Made by a program: the position numbers and the translations under genes
Notes under the pieces: model-generated
Databases searched by the model: none
Seen by the model: the letters and a program-made list of their open reading frames with translations, nothing else
Told to the model about the DNA's origin: nothing
Shown: piece after piece, positions 16,075 to 25,065 of the stretch
How positions within the stretch are numbered: position 1 is the stretch's first letter
Layout of the letters: the number at the start of each line of letters is the position of its first letter
Assembly (NCBI GenBank): GCA_046160625.1
Contig: JBJXGZ010000155.1
Location: forward strand, 1 to 64,000
Direction of reading: 5' to 3'
From: M3007 sp046160625
GTDB taxonomy: Bacteria > Bacteroidota > Bacteroidia > Chitinophagales > Saprospiraceae
Length of the DNA: 64,000 bases

Positions 16075-17870
16075 AGCTTGGTAATTTTAGTTTGTTGAAC
16101 AGATTGGCCTTGGTTTACGGAAACAAGATAAAGGCCGGGGAGAAGATTGGAAATGTCAATCGTTTCTGGTGTTGGGGAAACCCAAGAAGCCTTTTTTTGA
16201 AAAACTGTTTTGCCGCTCACATCTGTAATGGATACTTCAGCGTAGCCATTTAATCCAGCGATTTGGATTTGGTCGGCAGCAGGATTAGGATAAACCTGCA
16301 AGTCGTTAGTGGCGGTATTGGCCGTAATAGAATTTCTGTCCCCACCACCTCCGCCGGCACATTGTACCAATTTTACTCGTTGCATTGCAGAAACACAGTT
16401 CCCTTCGCCATCGCAAACAGTAACCCTTACAAAAAAGTCACTTGAAAAGTTGTCAAGCCCTGTAAGCGTACACTGATTCCCATTACAGTATGCCTGAATC
16501 ATCCATCCGCCTACACCGGTAGCACTAAGCTCCCAGGTAATAGATATTGGCGGAAGAAAATTGCTCGCACCAAATGTAGCACTTACAGGCATGTCATCAT
16601 CGCCATCGCAAATGTATATTGGGGCAGATACGAATACTTCATAACCGCCGACACCGGGAGTAGTTGTTGCCCTAAAACAGGCCACTCGAGGTGCTCGATC
16701 TTTCAACTTTTTTGCATTGTTGTTGCTTGATGTGCCTGTTGAGATCCCCATAAATGGAGCATCTGGATTTGACCATCTGCCAATTCTTGCCCCTGAACAA
16801 GGCAATTGTTTCATGATAGTTTTGAAATTATCTCCAATGTCCCAGCCATGAGCATTTGTAAGATCGTCGCAACTTAATGGATCATAATCACAATTTGAGC
16901 ATCGTTGATGCCGAGCTCCGATAAGGTGCCCGATTTCATGCGTAACTGTAAAATCTGTGGCAGCATTAGTTATCTGAGCGACTACAAAAGCAAGTTCACT
17001 GCTTGCAGTCTGCCCTCTTGCAACCCCTACCTTACAGCAAGGATAGCCTTCACGAGTAATCAATACTACAATGTCAGCAAAAGCACCATTTCTAAGTCCG
17101 ATAGCAGTAGTATTTCCGGCTAATGAAACAACATCATTGTCAATATTAGATGATTCCGCAAATCCGGGCAAGAGTATAGCGCCCGCCGACACAAATGAAA
17201 TATCTGAAGCCGTCAACCCACTCGCCAAGGTACTCCCATTCAATTCTGCAATAATTACAGGGGCTAAGGTTACGGGATTGATACCAGAGGGAGATGCGGC
17301 GGCAGCAGCAGTAAACAAAAAAAGTATCCGGATGGTGTTCGTTTCGCAACCATACCGATCGCCAACTGTGTCATCAGACTCAAGGTCTGGCATGACAGGA
17401 GTTCCGCATTCACCACCCCCAAGATAACCAATTTGGTTCTTTACAAGAATGTACTTGCTAGACGACAAATTTTGGATGAGGTAATGATAGCCAGTAATAG
17501 CTACATACAAATTCCCCAAGAGCTCCGTGCCATACTTGCCTATACGGAAAGTACTCCCGTCTGAATTCTCTCCAGCCCAATAGTAGTCGCCGTTGGGAAG
17601 AGAGTTGACTTGATCGGCAATAAATGAAAGTGTTGCGCTTCCATCCGGCAGTTCCAATTGGAGGGTCGTGACTTGCAAATAATTCTGGATTGGATTTATT
17701 TGAAGGTGCTGCACAGAGATGGTGGTTGACAATCCTTGAATCTGGCTCAGTTTGGATTGTTCGGCAGAATTGAGTGTTACCGAAGAAGGGTTGAGTACTT
17801 GAAGGAAGGAAGTGGAACTGCTTTGTGCCTCCGATTTTGAAAGGCAAATCAGGAGCATCAAAAATGCCAT
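16071..17870 (-). CDS. Secreted zinc metalloprotease (reprolysin-like) with T9SS sorting domain
   Basis: 599 residues from the chosen ATG at 17870. Signal peptide residues 1-16 (MAFLMLLICLSKSEAQ). The catalytic domain has the metzincin zinc site HEIGHLIGARH (His311, His315, His321, Glu312), preceded by an M12B-like fold. An Ig-like or PKD-like segment follows, then a T9SS type A sorting domain (LQVYPNPAADQIQI ... LPGLYLVSV) that directs export and surface attachment. The frame stays open upstream to 18080 and includes another possible start at 17996 (MKKLFSVML) and a C9 tract at 17915-17923. If the upstream start is used, slippage in that tract would switch expression. Confidence 0.85.
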   Translation of the reverse strand: MAFLMLLICLSKSEAQSSSTSFLQVLNPSSVTLNSAEQSKLSQIQGLSTTISVQHLQINPIQNYLQVTTLQLELPDGSATLSFIADQVNSLPNGDYYWAGENSDGSTFRIGKYGTELLGNLYVAITGYHYLIQNLSSSKYILVKNQIGYLGGGECGTPVMPDLESDDTVGDRYGCETNTIRILFLFTAAAAASPSGINPVTLAPVIIAELNGSTLASGLTASDISFVSAGAILLPGFAESSNIDNDVVSLAGNTTAIGLRNGAFADIVVLITREGYPCCKVGVARGQTASSELAFVVAQITNAATDFTVTHEIGHLIGARHQRCSNCDYDPLSCDDLTNAHGWDIGDNFKTIMKQLPCSGARIGRWSNPDAPFMGISTGTSSNNNAKKLKDRAPRVACFRATTTPGVGGYEVFVSAPIYICDGDDDMPVSATFGASNFLPPISITWELSATGVGGWMIQAYCNGNQCTLTGLDNFSSDFFVRVTVCDGEGNCVSAMQRVKLVQCAGGGGGDRNSITANTATNDLQVYPNPAADQIQIAGLNGYAEVSITDVSGKTVFQKKASWVSPTPETIDISNLLPGLYLVSVNQGQSVQQTKITKL

Positions 17871-17914
17871 GATTACTTTTTCAAATGAGGGTGGTTTGGT
17901 AACGGACGGGGCTA

Positions 17915-17923
17915 CCCCCCCCC
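17915..17923. repeat. C9 homopolymer near the metalloprotease start
   Basis: Nine consecutive C on the plus strand (nine G on the coding strand). It lies 45 bases upstream of the preferred ATG (17870) and in the reading frame that opens from 17996 or 18080. Tracts of this length are prone to slippage, so it could vary the leader or reading frame. Confidence 0.7.
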
Positions 17924-18128
17924 GCGAGGCAGTACGGGAATTTTGAGGAATGAACGGTTTGCCAGCGCGTAGCATGACTGAAAAAAGTTTTTTCATTTTT
18001 GGAAAAAAATTTGGTGAATGAATCGGAAGAGAGAATCGCAAGCGAACGCTTGCAGTAACAAAGGTGGGCCTCTTTTTCATCCAAAAACAAGGACATAAAG
18101 CACGCTTCCAATACGGGCAGAAAGCCTC

Positions 18129-20456
18129 TCACCGCGCATACGCCGCCAGCCATTTGCATTCCTTTACCACTGTATTGTAATACTTCGTCTTGGAATGTTT
18201 TGAAATCAAAACATCATAGTAAACCATGTATTCCGGCGGTAAAGCCGGGATAATGTTTGTGCCGGGTCGGTACTTGCATTCCGGGCTACACAGCCATTGC
18301 TTCTGCAAACAACGGGCAGCCATGAATGCCGTTCGGGCTTTCATTTCCTGTGTGTGTGCAGCGCGATAGGCTTTTTGGTAGTACTCAAATGCCCTCGAAA
18401 GGTCAAAATTCTCACGGTTGCCATCGGGCGCGCCTTCCATGGGGAATACCGGACCTTGCGCAAGCCGAAGTTGGTTGCGCCCGTCGCGGTGGAAATCCCG
18501 CACTTCCCACTCGTAGCCGAAATAAGAGGTATTGTACCAGAAATCGCCGAGTCGAAGCCATATTTTGGCTTCGTTGGTGTCTCGTAGTGCTTCAGCGGCC
18601 TTGGCTTGTTGCTCAAATTGAATGAGTTGCTCCACAATTTGGAGGCGGTTGAATGCTGATTCTTTTGGGCTCTCCCGATTAATTAGTTCCCCAAAACGAT
18701 TGGCAAACGGCACAAACTGCGTCATGCGCGATTGTTCGCCAGGGGTAATCTGTCGAAGCACAGCAGCCGCTGCTTCCGGTTCTCCGAGGCCAAGGAAATA
18801 CACCCCTTTTGTTTCTAAAAAAAAGGCTTTGATGCGATCCGGGTTTGTGTCCAGATTCATCTTTTGTTCGAGCAATATCGGGTCGTTGGTATTGGCCAAT
18901 CTCAACAGATCTTCGATCACGTCCAGGCGTGGGTTGTATTGAATGGCGCCGGGCGGATAAGCGGCGAACATGGCCTTGCCAGGGCGGTTATTCTCCGCAT
19001 AACCCCTTGAAAGCCACTCTTGTAAGAAGGGTTCGAAGTACGGGTTTTGGTCAAATGCCTTCAGGCTTCGCACCTTATAGGCCAGACGATCCACCGTATC
19101 AGTAGCGGTGGTGTCGAGATTCATAACCTCGAGGAGGCAGCGCCAGATTTCAAGTTGCTGGAAGATATTTTTCTCCTCTTTTGTGCCTCCTTTGAGCTCT
19201 TTTTCGAGGCGATCCCAGGTCTTCGCAGCAGCGTAGCGATCATTGGCGAGCAGTTCGAGGTACCCGTCCACGGCCCTCCAGGTTTTAGGTGTGGTGATTT
19301 GATTTTCCCGGATTGCACGGCGCACGAATTTTTGCAAATTGAGCAAATGTTTCGCGGCAGCTTCCCGTTTGATCGATCCCAGGGCACGGCCATTTTTTGC
19401 ATCCGTGACGGGGGTTCGGAGAAATATTTTTTCCAACTCCTGCACATCGCTCACCAGCAGGAGTTCGAGCTGGGGGTTCTGAGGGTCAAGCTCATAGATC
19501 GCCTCCATATCAGTTACAGCCCAGGTATGCGAACCTCCCGCGCGAAGGATATAGAGGGAGCTTTTTTCTGCGTCGCTATTGCAAAGGCGGAGTGCTTTTT
19601 GCCAGTCGTCGTCGTTGCGTATTTTGAAACTCCGAAAGGCTTGGGAGCGCTTTGATGGGCAATTTCGAAAAATGAGTGAATATCGGTAAGCGGCCTCGGG
19701 ATATTTGCCCAATTTCTGCATTGCCCCGGCCACATGGCCCAGTGCCCAGTAAAACAGCACGCTTTTTTTCTTTCGATCTACCTTGGGCATCAATTCGTTG
19801 TAAAGGTCGAGGGTCATTTGCCAAGCCCCGGCGTAATGCGCCAATCGGACCAACTGGTAGGCGTAACGCAGCCTTACAAAGTGGGATTGGGTGTCCTCAA
19901 AACGCTGTTTCCCCTCTCGAATCAAATCCATCATGACGGATACATTTCGCTGACTCGGCTTCCATTTGTCGCCCCGCGGCACCACATGCTCTTCGCAACG
20001 TTTGGCAAACGTAAGGTAGCGCGTCACCTCCACACAGCCATTGTAGGCCAACACATAGGCAAAGTTATTGTCTTCCAATCTGCTGGGCAGGGGAGCCCTT
20101 CGCGATGGGTCGCCCGCTGCCTCGTGGAGCCGGGCGAGATCGTATTCGTCTGATTCATAGATCACAGCGGCCACTTCTTCCCATTTGGCCTTGCTGCAGA
20201 GCCGTTCGCTCCACTCCTCGCAGTTTTCTTTTTTTTGAATTTCTACCGGGTTGTAGTTTCGGTCGTAATAATCGCCAAAACGCAGGAAAAACGGCGCATA
20301 GGCTGAACTCGCGTCCACAAAATCAGCATCAAAAAAACTATAGCCGTAAAATGGCGCTGACTGTGGCACACAAGGAGCCGGCTTTGGAGGCGTGAAGGAG
20401 GTAAATACTAATAGGATAAAACCCGCTAATAGAATGGGCTTAATCTTAATGTCCAA
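18129..20456 (-). CDS. Large exported protein of unknown function, TPR-like
   Basis: About 775 residues from a TTG at 20456. The N-terminus has a hydrophobic signal (IKPILLAGFILLVFTSF). The rest is helical with spaced motifs like a solenoid (WALGHVAGAMQKLGKYPEAAYRY, ENFDLSRAFEYYQKAYRAA, TAFMAARCLQKQWLC), so TPR-like repeats are likely. No enzyme motif is seen. The start is uncertain: the open frame reaches 20636, but the added residues are only a translation of the ggacattgg palindrome at 20448-20595. It lies just downstream of the lipoprotein gene at 20615-21715 and probably forms a unit with it. Confidence 0.68.
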   Translation of the reverse strand: MDIKIKPILLAGFILLVFTSFTPPKPAPCVPQSAPFYGYSFFDADFVDASSAYAPFFLRFGDYYDRNYNPVEIQKKENCEEWSERLCSKAKWEEVAAVIYESDEYDLARLHEAAGDPSRRAPLPSRLEDNNFAYVLAYNGCVEVTRYLTFAKRCEEHVVPRGDKWKPSQRNVSVMMDLIREGKQRFEDTQSHFVRLRYAYQLVRLAHYAGAWQMTLDLYNELMPKVDRKKKSVLFYWALGHVAGAMQKLGKYPEAAYRYSLIFRNCPSKRSQAFRSFKIRNDDDWQKALRLCNSDAEKSSLYILRAGGSHTWAVTDMEAIYELDPQNPQLELLLVSDVQELEKIFLRTPVTDAKNGRALGSIKREAAAKHLLNLQKFVRRAIRENQITTPKTWRAVDGYLELLANDRYAAAKTWDRLEKELKGGTKEEKNIFQQLEIWRCLLEVMNLDTTATDTVDRLAYKVRSLKAFDQNPYFEPFLQEWLSRGYAENNRPGKAMFAAYPPGAIQYNPRLDVIEDLLRLANTNDPILLEQKMNLDTNPDRIKAFFLETKGVYFLGLGEPEAAAAVLRQITPGEQSRMTQFVPFANRFGELINRESPKESAFNRLQIVEQLIQFEQQAKAAEALRDTNEAKIWLRLGDFWYNTSYFGYEWEVRDFHRDGRNQLRLAQGPVFPMEGAPDGNRENFDLSRAFEYYQKAYRAAHTQEMKARTAFMAARCLQKQWLCSPECKYRPGTNIIPALPPEYMVYYDVLISKHSKTKYYNTVVKECKWLAAYAR

Positions 20457-20595
20457 TGTCCAACAAGGAATGTCCAATGTCCAAATAGGCGCTGCGTTTG
20501 ACCACTCACAGTGACCTTTCAACAAGCGACAGCGAAGAATCCCAAGCCCAGCGCCGATTTGGACATTGGACATTCCTTGTTGGTCATTGGACATT
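20448..20595. repeat. 47-bp-arm palindrome of the ggacattgg word at a gene start
   Basis: Arms 20448-20494 and 20549-20595 are inverted copies with two mismatches and a 54-nt loop. Each arm holds three or four tandem near-copies of ggacattgg/aatgtccaa. It overlaps the probable start of the TPR-like gene and lies between it and the upstream lipoprotein gene. Related words occur at 12690-12717, 28474-28547 and 55195-55330. Confidence 0.9.
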
Positions 20596-20614
20596 TCCTT
20601 GGACATTGAATATT

Positions 20615-21715
20615 TTATTTTCGTACCGTTTTGCATACACTATCAAGCTGTTGTGCAGAAAAATGCTCCGACCGGGCAATACCCAAATGGAAAAAAGCCA
20701 GTACGGCATCGTTGGCCAGATCGAGTTTTTGGGCAAGACTAGCCGCCCTAAAAAGCAACTCGGGTGATGTTGTCGAAACCCGCAGATGGTCGCCGGGGCG
20801 AAGGTAATGGCCGCCGAGGAATGTGCCGTCCTTCACTTCCCACAGGCAGGCGGAGAAAGGCTCGGTGGCGGGATGCTCCAAATACTTTTTGCTTTGGCGC
20901 ATCTCTTCAAAAGGCATCGGACCCGGCACGATTTTCCAGAGTTCGCCCTCTCGGAAAACCAGCCCCCAGGAGAAAAGCGGCAAGGCCAAATCCAGAGGAA
21001 GCGGGTAGTTTTTTGGGGCGCCGTCCACATATTTCAGTGCGTCGTCCGGATGAAAAATGGTATTGCGCTCGCCTTCTTCATCCACATCGCCGGTGTTGTA
21101 AAACATGAGCATCCCTCGATCTACAGGCGGTACGCCAGTTCGGTTGGGGAATTTGTACTGGTGAAGCCGAATGGTCGCTTCCAGGCTTGTGCCGGGCCGG
21201 AGTTCGGCGCGTATTTTTTTTAAAAAAAGAAAAAAAGATTCCCGGGTGGATGGTGTCCAATCGCAGTCGAATAGAAAAGCGGTGGTTTTTACTAACCCGC
21301 CTTCGCCCTGCAGGCTATGGCCTAACCCGCCTTCGCCCTGCGGGCTATGGCGGGTAAAGGGTAGGCTTACAGCAATCTTTTTAGCCAGCCAGCCTGTTTT
21401 TTCTTCCGAAATGTTTTGAAAAACTTCGTTAGTGATAAAAACAGTGGGGATGATTTCAAGCCCTGCCAAGCCTCCGGTATCCGATATTTCAGTAAGGGAA
21501 TAAGGCTCAATTTCACCCGTTTCGGCATTGCGACCAATGTCTAATACTTTGATGTACAGTTTTTTACAACCCAACGAATCCATAAGCCCATGTTCGGATT
21601 CAGAGATGTCAAGCGTTGTTTCCCAATAAAAAAAAGCAGAAGAAAGCGGCTGCTTCGGATTGGGGGAACAAGCCGTAAGAGTCAGGACTGCAAGGGTCGA
21701 GAACAGCGTTTTCAT
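20615..21715 (-). CDS. Hypothetical lipoprotein
   Basis: 366 residues. Lipobox LTLTAC (Cys16) gives a lipid-anchored protein. Blocks such as FFYWETTLDISESEHGLMDS, LYIKVLDIGRN, AFLFDCDWTPSTRESFFLFL, RGMLMFYNTGD and PLPLDLALPLFSWGLVF hint at a TIM-barrel or glycoside-hydrolase-like fold; I cannot name it with certainty. Residues about 119-144 (TRHSPQGEGG and LGHSLQGEGG) are the translation of a tandem GC-rich repeat at 21285-21360, inserted in frame between two otherwise continuous blocks. The TPR-like gene follows on the same strand, so the pair may form one operon. Confidence 0.72.
   Translation of the reverse strand: MKTLFSTLAVLTLTACSPNPKQPLSSAFFYWETTLDISESEHGLMDSLGCKKLYIKVLDIGRNAETGEIEPYSLTEISDTGGLAGLEIIPTVFITNEVFQNISEEKTGWLAKKIAVSLPFTRHSPQGEGGLGHSLQGEGGLVKTTAFLFDCDWTPSTRESFFLFLKKIRAELRPGTSLEATIRLHQYKFPNRTGVPPVDRGMLMFYNTGDVDEEGERNTIFHPDDALKYVDGAPKNYPLPLDLALPLFSWGLVFREGELWKIVPGPMPFEEMRQSKKYLEHPATEPFSACLWEVKDGTFLGGHYLRPGDHLRVSTTSPELLFRAASLAQKLDLANDAVLAFFHLGIARSEHFSAQQLDSVCKTVRK
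21285..21360. repeat. Tandem cccgccttcgccctgc repeat inside a lipoprotein gene
   Basis: Two near-identical copies (aacccgccttcgccctgcag/ggctatgg at about 21295 and 21325) are followed by cgggtaaa. They are read through in frame and encode SPQGEGG/SLQGEGG. They belong to the dispersed cccgcc family. Confidence 0.8.
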
Positions 21716-21754
21716 CTGGCTAAGGTCGGGAAAAAGCGATCTTTACCTCTAACA

Positions 21755-21994
21755 TAACGTGAGTTTTGGATAGAATTGTTTTTCCAAAGTCAAAAAAAGC
21801 CGCATCGCGGCGACATTATGGTAGCGTTAGCGTTGAATAGTTTACGGAACCGCGTAGCGGTGGCATTTTAATCGCTGTAATAATGTCACCGCTACGCGGT
21901 TCTTACCATCTTACCGCCCCTTGGGCTACCATAATGTCGCCGCGATGCGGCTTTTTTGAACCCAAACTTCTAAACCTATCCAAAACTCACGTTA
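21755..21994. repeat. Nested palindrome A upstream of PBP1A
   Basis: Outer arms 21755-21773 and 21976-21994 are a perfect 19-bp inverted pair. Inside them lies an inverted pair containing agccgcatcgcggcgacatt (about 33 bp, near perfect), and inside that a pair around gaaccgcgtagcggtg and caccgctacgcggttc. The three layers look like REP-type units placed symmetrically. The region has no gene. Confidence 0.88.
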
Positions 21995-21999
21995 ACATA

Positions 22000-22207
22000 A
22001 GTCATCTCGAATTTTTCAGGGTAGGTGCGTAGCACTCAAACGTCGGTAGAAGTTACACAGGTGCGATGAGAAAAGGTGCGTAGCACCGGAACTCGAACCG
22101 CACAAGGTGAATTTGTTCCGGTGCTACGCACCTCCAAACTGATTGCAAACCAAGGTTCTACCAACGTTTGAGTGCTACGCAGCTACTCTGAAAAAATCGA
22201 GATGACT
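22000..22207. repeat. Nested palindrome B upstream of PBP1A
   Basis: Outer arms 22000-22051 and 22156-22207 are inverted 52-bp copies with four mismatches. Inner arms 22074-22092 and 22115-22133 (aggtgcgtagcaccggaac) are a perfect 19-bp pair. The word ggtgcgtagcac appears four times in alternating orientation. It starts 5 bases after palindrome A ends, so the two fill most of the 634-base gap 21716-22349, which otherwise holds only a cccgcc repeat at 22309-22336 and the PBP1A leader. Confidence 0.88.
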
Positions 22208-22271
22208 CACTTTCCTGCTTGAGACATAAAAAGCATTTTGATACAAAATATTTTTTCCCAAACGGCATTCA

Positions 22272-22279
22272 TACTTTTG
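22272..22279 (+). promoter_or_regulatory. Bacteroidota-type -7 element before PBP1A
   Basis: TACTTTTG matches the TAnnTTTG consensus and lies 71 bases before the ATG of the PBP1A gene. The nearest upstream TTTG (22237-22240) is 31 bases away, too far for a standard -33 box, so only the -7 element is supported. Confidence 0.4.
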
Positions 22280-22349
22280 TCGGCGCACTTGCGCTTAACC
22301 TCTCATTTACCCGCTGAAGCCAAAGCGTAGGCGGGCATCCTCTCACACA

Positions 22350-25013
22350 ATGGAACCTCAGCATCTAATTTCTATAAAAGCCGCTCTACAGCAAAAACGG
22401 ATGCCACTCTACCACAAAATCCTCTACTGGAGTTGGCGCATCTTATTGGGCGGCACCGCAGCGGTAGCAATCATGTTCCTGATTATCAGCATGATGGCCA
22501 TACCATCTTTCCGCGAACTGGAAGACCCTTCTTCGGCGCTGGCGAGTGAGGTGCTGGGCAGCAACAACGATTTGCTGGGTCGCTATTTTGTCGAAAACCG
22601 TGTGCCGGTGCCTTTTGAAGACCTCAGCCCGCATCTGGTGAGCGCGCTGATCAGCACGGAAGACATACGTTTTAAGGACCATTGTGGCATTGACGGGCGG
22701 GCTGTGGCACGGGTAATCATTCGAACGGTGCTGCTTAGCGATCAAAGCGGCGGCGGCGGCTCTACGGTGACGCAGCAGCTGGCAAAAATGCTTTATTCCG
22801 ACCGCAATTTCAAAGACATGAACAAGGTTCAAAAAACCTTTAAACTCATCTATATCAAACTGCGCGAATGGATTACGGCTGTCAAACTCGAACGAGCATA
22901 TACAAAGGAGGAAATCATTTCGATGTATCTGAACAAAGCAGAGTTTGTAAACAATGCATTTGGAATACACGCAGCAGCGGAAGTGTATTTCAACAAAGAC
23001 CAGGAAGCTTTGAACATCCAGGAATCTGCCTTGCTGATAGGAATGCTTAAAAATCCTTCCTATTATAATCCAAACCGCTTCCCTGAACGTGGCATAAAAC
23101 GCCGTTGGGTAGTACTCTCCCAGATGAAAAAAAACAAGGTGCTCACCGAAAGCCAATATGATAGCTTGAAAGTGCTGCCCCTTGGCCTTCAGTTCAGAGC
23201 GGTGAACTTCAGCGACGACAAGGCGCCTTACCTCTGTGATTATTTGGAGAAAATTGTGCGAGACTCCCTGCTCAATCTCCCCGAATGCCGTCGGCGCGAC
23301 GGCTCCAAATACGACATCTATCGCGATGGACTGAAAATCTACACCACCATAGACCCTGCCTATCAGGCCCATGCCGAAGCAGCTATGATGGAACAAATGA
23401 AAAAACTCCAGGCACGCTTTTTCCAGGTCTGGAAAGGTCGCGACCCATGGACCTACCGCAGCGGCGATGCCACTGATGAAGAAATACAAGGCCGAAAAGA
23501 ATCGCTTTGGAAACTTGTGCGCGAAGGAGAACGCTTCGCCACATTATGGCCCAAATTCATGGACGCTGTGGTTGAAAAAATAAAAAATCGGAATGATTTT
23601 GAACTTCGGTCTATTGACATGGAGCGAATGCTGAACGAAGAAAAAACACCCGGCAGCATTGCTAAAATGTTGATTGCCAAGCCAACACCCTTTGTTACAA
23701 GCGAACAAGCCACCGCTTACCGTCGGATTATGGCCAGCAAAGAATGGCCGGATGCCAAAGCGCAATATCGCGCACTCGTCGCCGCTATAAAGAAACAATA
23801 CGCCCAGCCCGTGAAGATGAAAATCTTCACCTGGACAAATTCAAAACTTGAAAAAGATACCGTCATGACTCCGATGGACAGCCTGCGCTACCATAGGATG
23901 TTTCTGCAATCGGGGATACTGGCTGTAGATCCTACTTCATCCGAAATAAAGGCTTGGGTCGGCGGGGTAAACTTCAAATATTTCCAGTACGACCATATCC
24001 AGACCCGACGACAGGTTGGTTCTACCTTCAAGCCCTTCGTGTACGCCACAGCAATTGCCCAACAGGGCATCAGCCCTTGTTTTGAGGTGTATGACAACCC
24101 GGTGACTATACCCGGCAGGTATATGAATTTCGAGCATTATACGGATTGGACACCGAAAAACTCCACAGGGGTTTATTCTGGCGCGAGGTTGAATCTGAAG
24201 GAAGCCTTGAAAAATTCGGTGAATACGGTGAGTGCTTACCTTATGCGGCAACTTGGCAGTACGGAGCCGGTGCGGGGTCTTTGTGATAAACTCGGCATCG
24301 ATTCCGCCCGACAGGAAAATGGGCGTTACTTTATTTTGCCCGGATCACCGTCCATGTGCCTTGGCGCAGCCGACCTTACACCTTATGAAATGACCGGTGC
24401 CTACGCCACTTTTGCAAACAAGGGGATGTACGGTGTGCCTTTCGTAATCAAAAGGATAGAAGACAAAAACGGCCGGGTGCTGTGGCGCTCCGTACCAGAA
24501 GAACACGCGGCATTGGCAGCCAATGCCGATTGGGTAATGCTCGAAATGTTGCAATATAACGTCAAGGGCGCACCTGGTATCAATACGCTCAAAAGTCAGG
24601 TGGGTGGCAAAACCGGAACCACAAACGACTATACAGATGGCTGGTTTATGGGCGTAACGCCCCGACTTGTAGTAGGCACCTGGGTTGGCGGCGAAGACCG
24701 CTGGATTCGCTTCCTCAGCCTCAGTGACGGACAAGGCTCACGCATGGCGCGACCTATTTTTGCTTCATTCATCAGCCGGCTGGAAAAAGACCCCAAATCA
24801 GGCTACGATTTCAACGCCCGATTCGTACGCCCTCCCGGCGACCTTGGCATTGAAACCAATTGTGCCGCCTACGAAAGCAGTCTTGGCCCGGCGGGCGACG
24901 AAGAAGATTTCGCGCCGGATATTTACAATGATGAACTGGACAAGGACGGCGATGACCCGAGGAACCCGAAAAAGCCGGATGATAGTTTTGGGGATGAATT
25001 GGAGGGGGGCTGA
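22350..25013 (+). CDS. Bifunctional penicillin-binding protein 1A
   Basis: 887 residues, normal for PBP1A. One N-terminal membrane helix (about 31-52) is followed by a GT51 transglycosylase domain (about 75-255) with the catalytic block STEDIRFKDHCG (Glu104) and GGSTVTQQLAKML. The transpeptidase domain (about 530-800) has all three motifs: STFK (Ser558, Lys561), SVN (623-625) and KTGT (754-757). It polymerises and cross-links peptidoglycan in the periplasm. The C-terminus is a short acidic tail (DEDFAPDIYNDELDKDGDD-like). A long antisense open frame exists within it and is taken as spurious. Confidence 0.94.
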   Translation: MEPQHLISIKAALQQKRMPLYHKILYWSWRILLGGTAAVAIMFLIISMMAIPSFRELEDPSSALASEVLGSNNDLLGRYFVENRVPVPFEDLSPHLVSALISTEDIRFKDHCGIDGRAVARVIIRTVLLSDQSGGGGSTVTQQLAKMLYSDRNFKDMNKVQKTFKLIYIKLREWITAVKLERAYTKEEIISMYLNKAEFVNNAFGIHAAAEVYFNKDQEALNIQESALLIGMLKNPSYYNPNRFPERGIKRRWVVLSQMKKNKVLTESQYDSLKVLPLGLQFRAVNFSDDKAPYLCDYLEKIVRDSLLNLPECRRRDGSKYDIYRDGLKIYTTIDPAYQAHAEAAMMEQMKKLQARFFQVWKGRDPWTYRSGDATDEEIQGRKESLWKLVREGERFATLWPKFMDAVVEKIKNRNDFELRSIDMERMLNEEKTPGSIAKMLIAKPTPFVTSEQATAYRRIMASKEWPDAKAQYRALVAAIKKQYAQPVKMKIFTWTNSKLEKDTVMTPMDSLRYHRMFLQSGILAVDPTSSEIKAWVGGVNFKYFQYDHIQTRRQVGSTFKPFVYATAIAQQGISPCFEVYDNPVTIPGRYMNFEHYTDWTPKNSTGVYSGARLNLKEALKNSVNTVSAYLMRQLGSTEPVRGLCDKLGIDSARQENGRYFILPGSPSMCLGAADLTPYEMTGAYATFANKGMYGVPFVIKRIEDKNGRVLWRSVPEEHAALAANADWVMLEMLQYNVKGAPGINTLKSQVGGKTGTTNDYTDGWFMGVTPRLVVGTWVGGEDRWIRFLSLSDGQGSRMARPIFASFISRLEKDPKSGYDFNARFVRPPGDLGIETNCAAYESSLGPAGDEEDFAPDIYNDELDKDGDDPRNPKKPDDSFGDELEGG

Positions 25014-25022
25014 GTTTGCTGG

Positions 25023-25065
25023 GTTTGAATTGCTGGGGTTGCCGGGCAAATCAAACCATTCAAAC
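25023..25065. repeat. gggtttgaat palindrome and possible terminator
   Basis: gtttgaat (25023-25030) pairs with attcaaac (25058-25065), followed by a T-run (25066-25070). It lies after the PBP1A stop and overlaps the end of the minus-strand gene at 25060. The tttgaa word is the one used in the palindrome at 27771-27868. Confidence 0.55.

Noticed and set aside
22091..22110. tRNA-like sequence actcgaacc in the PBP1A upstream region
   Set aside because: It belongs to the inner arms and loop of palindrome B; no cloverleaf can be formed.
22443..23489. 348-codon open frame antisense to the PBP1A gene
   Set aside because: It is fully inside the conserved PBP1A coding region, has no signal, domain or leader, and codon pattern follows the opposite strand.
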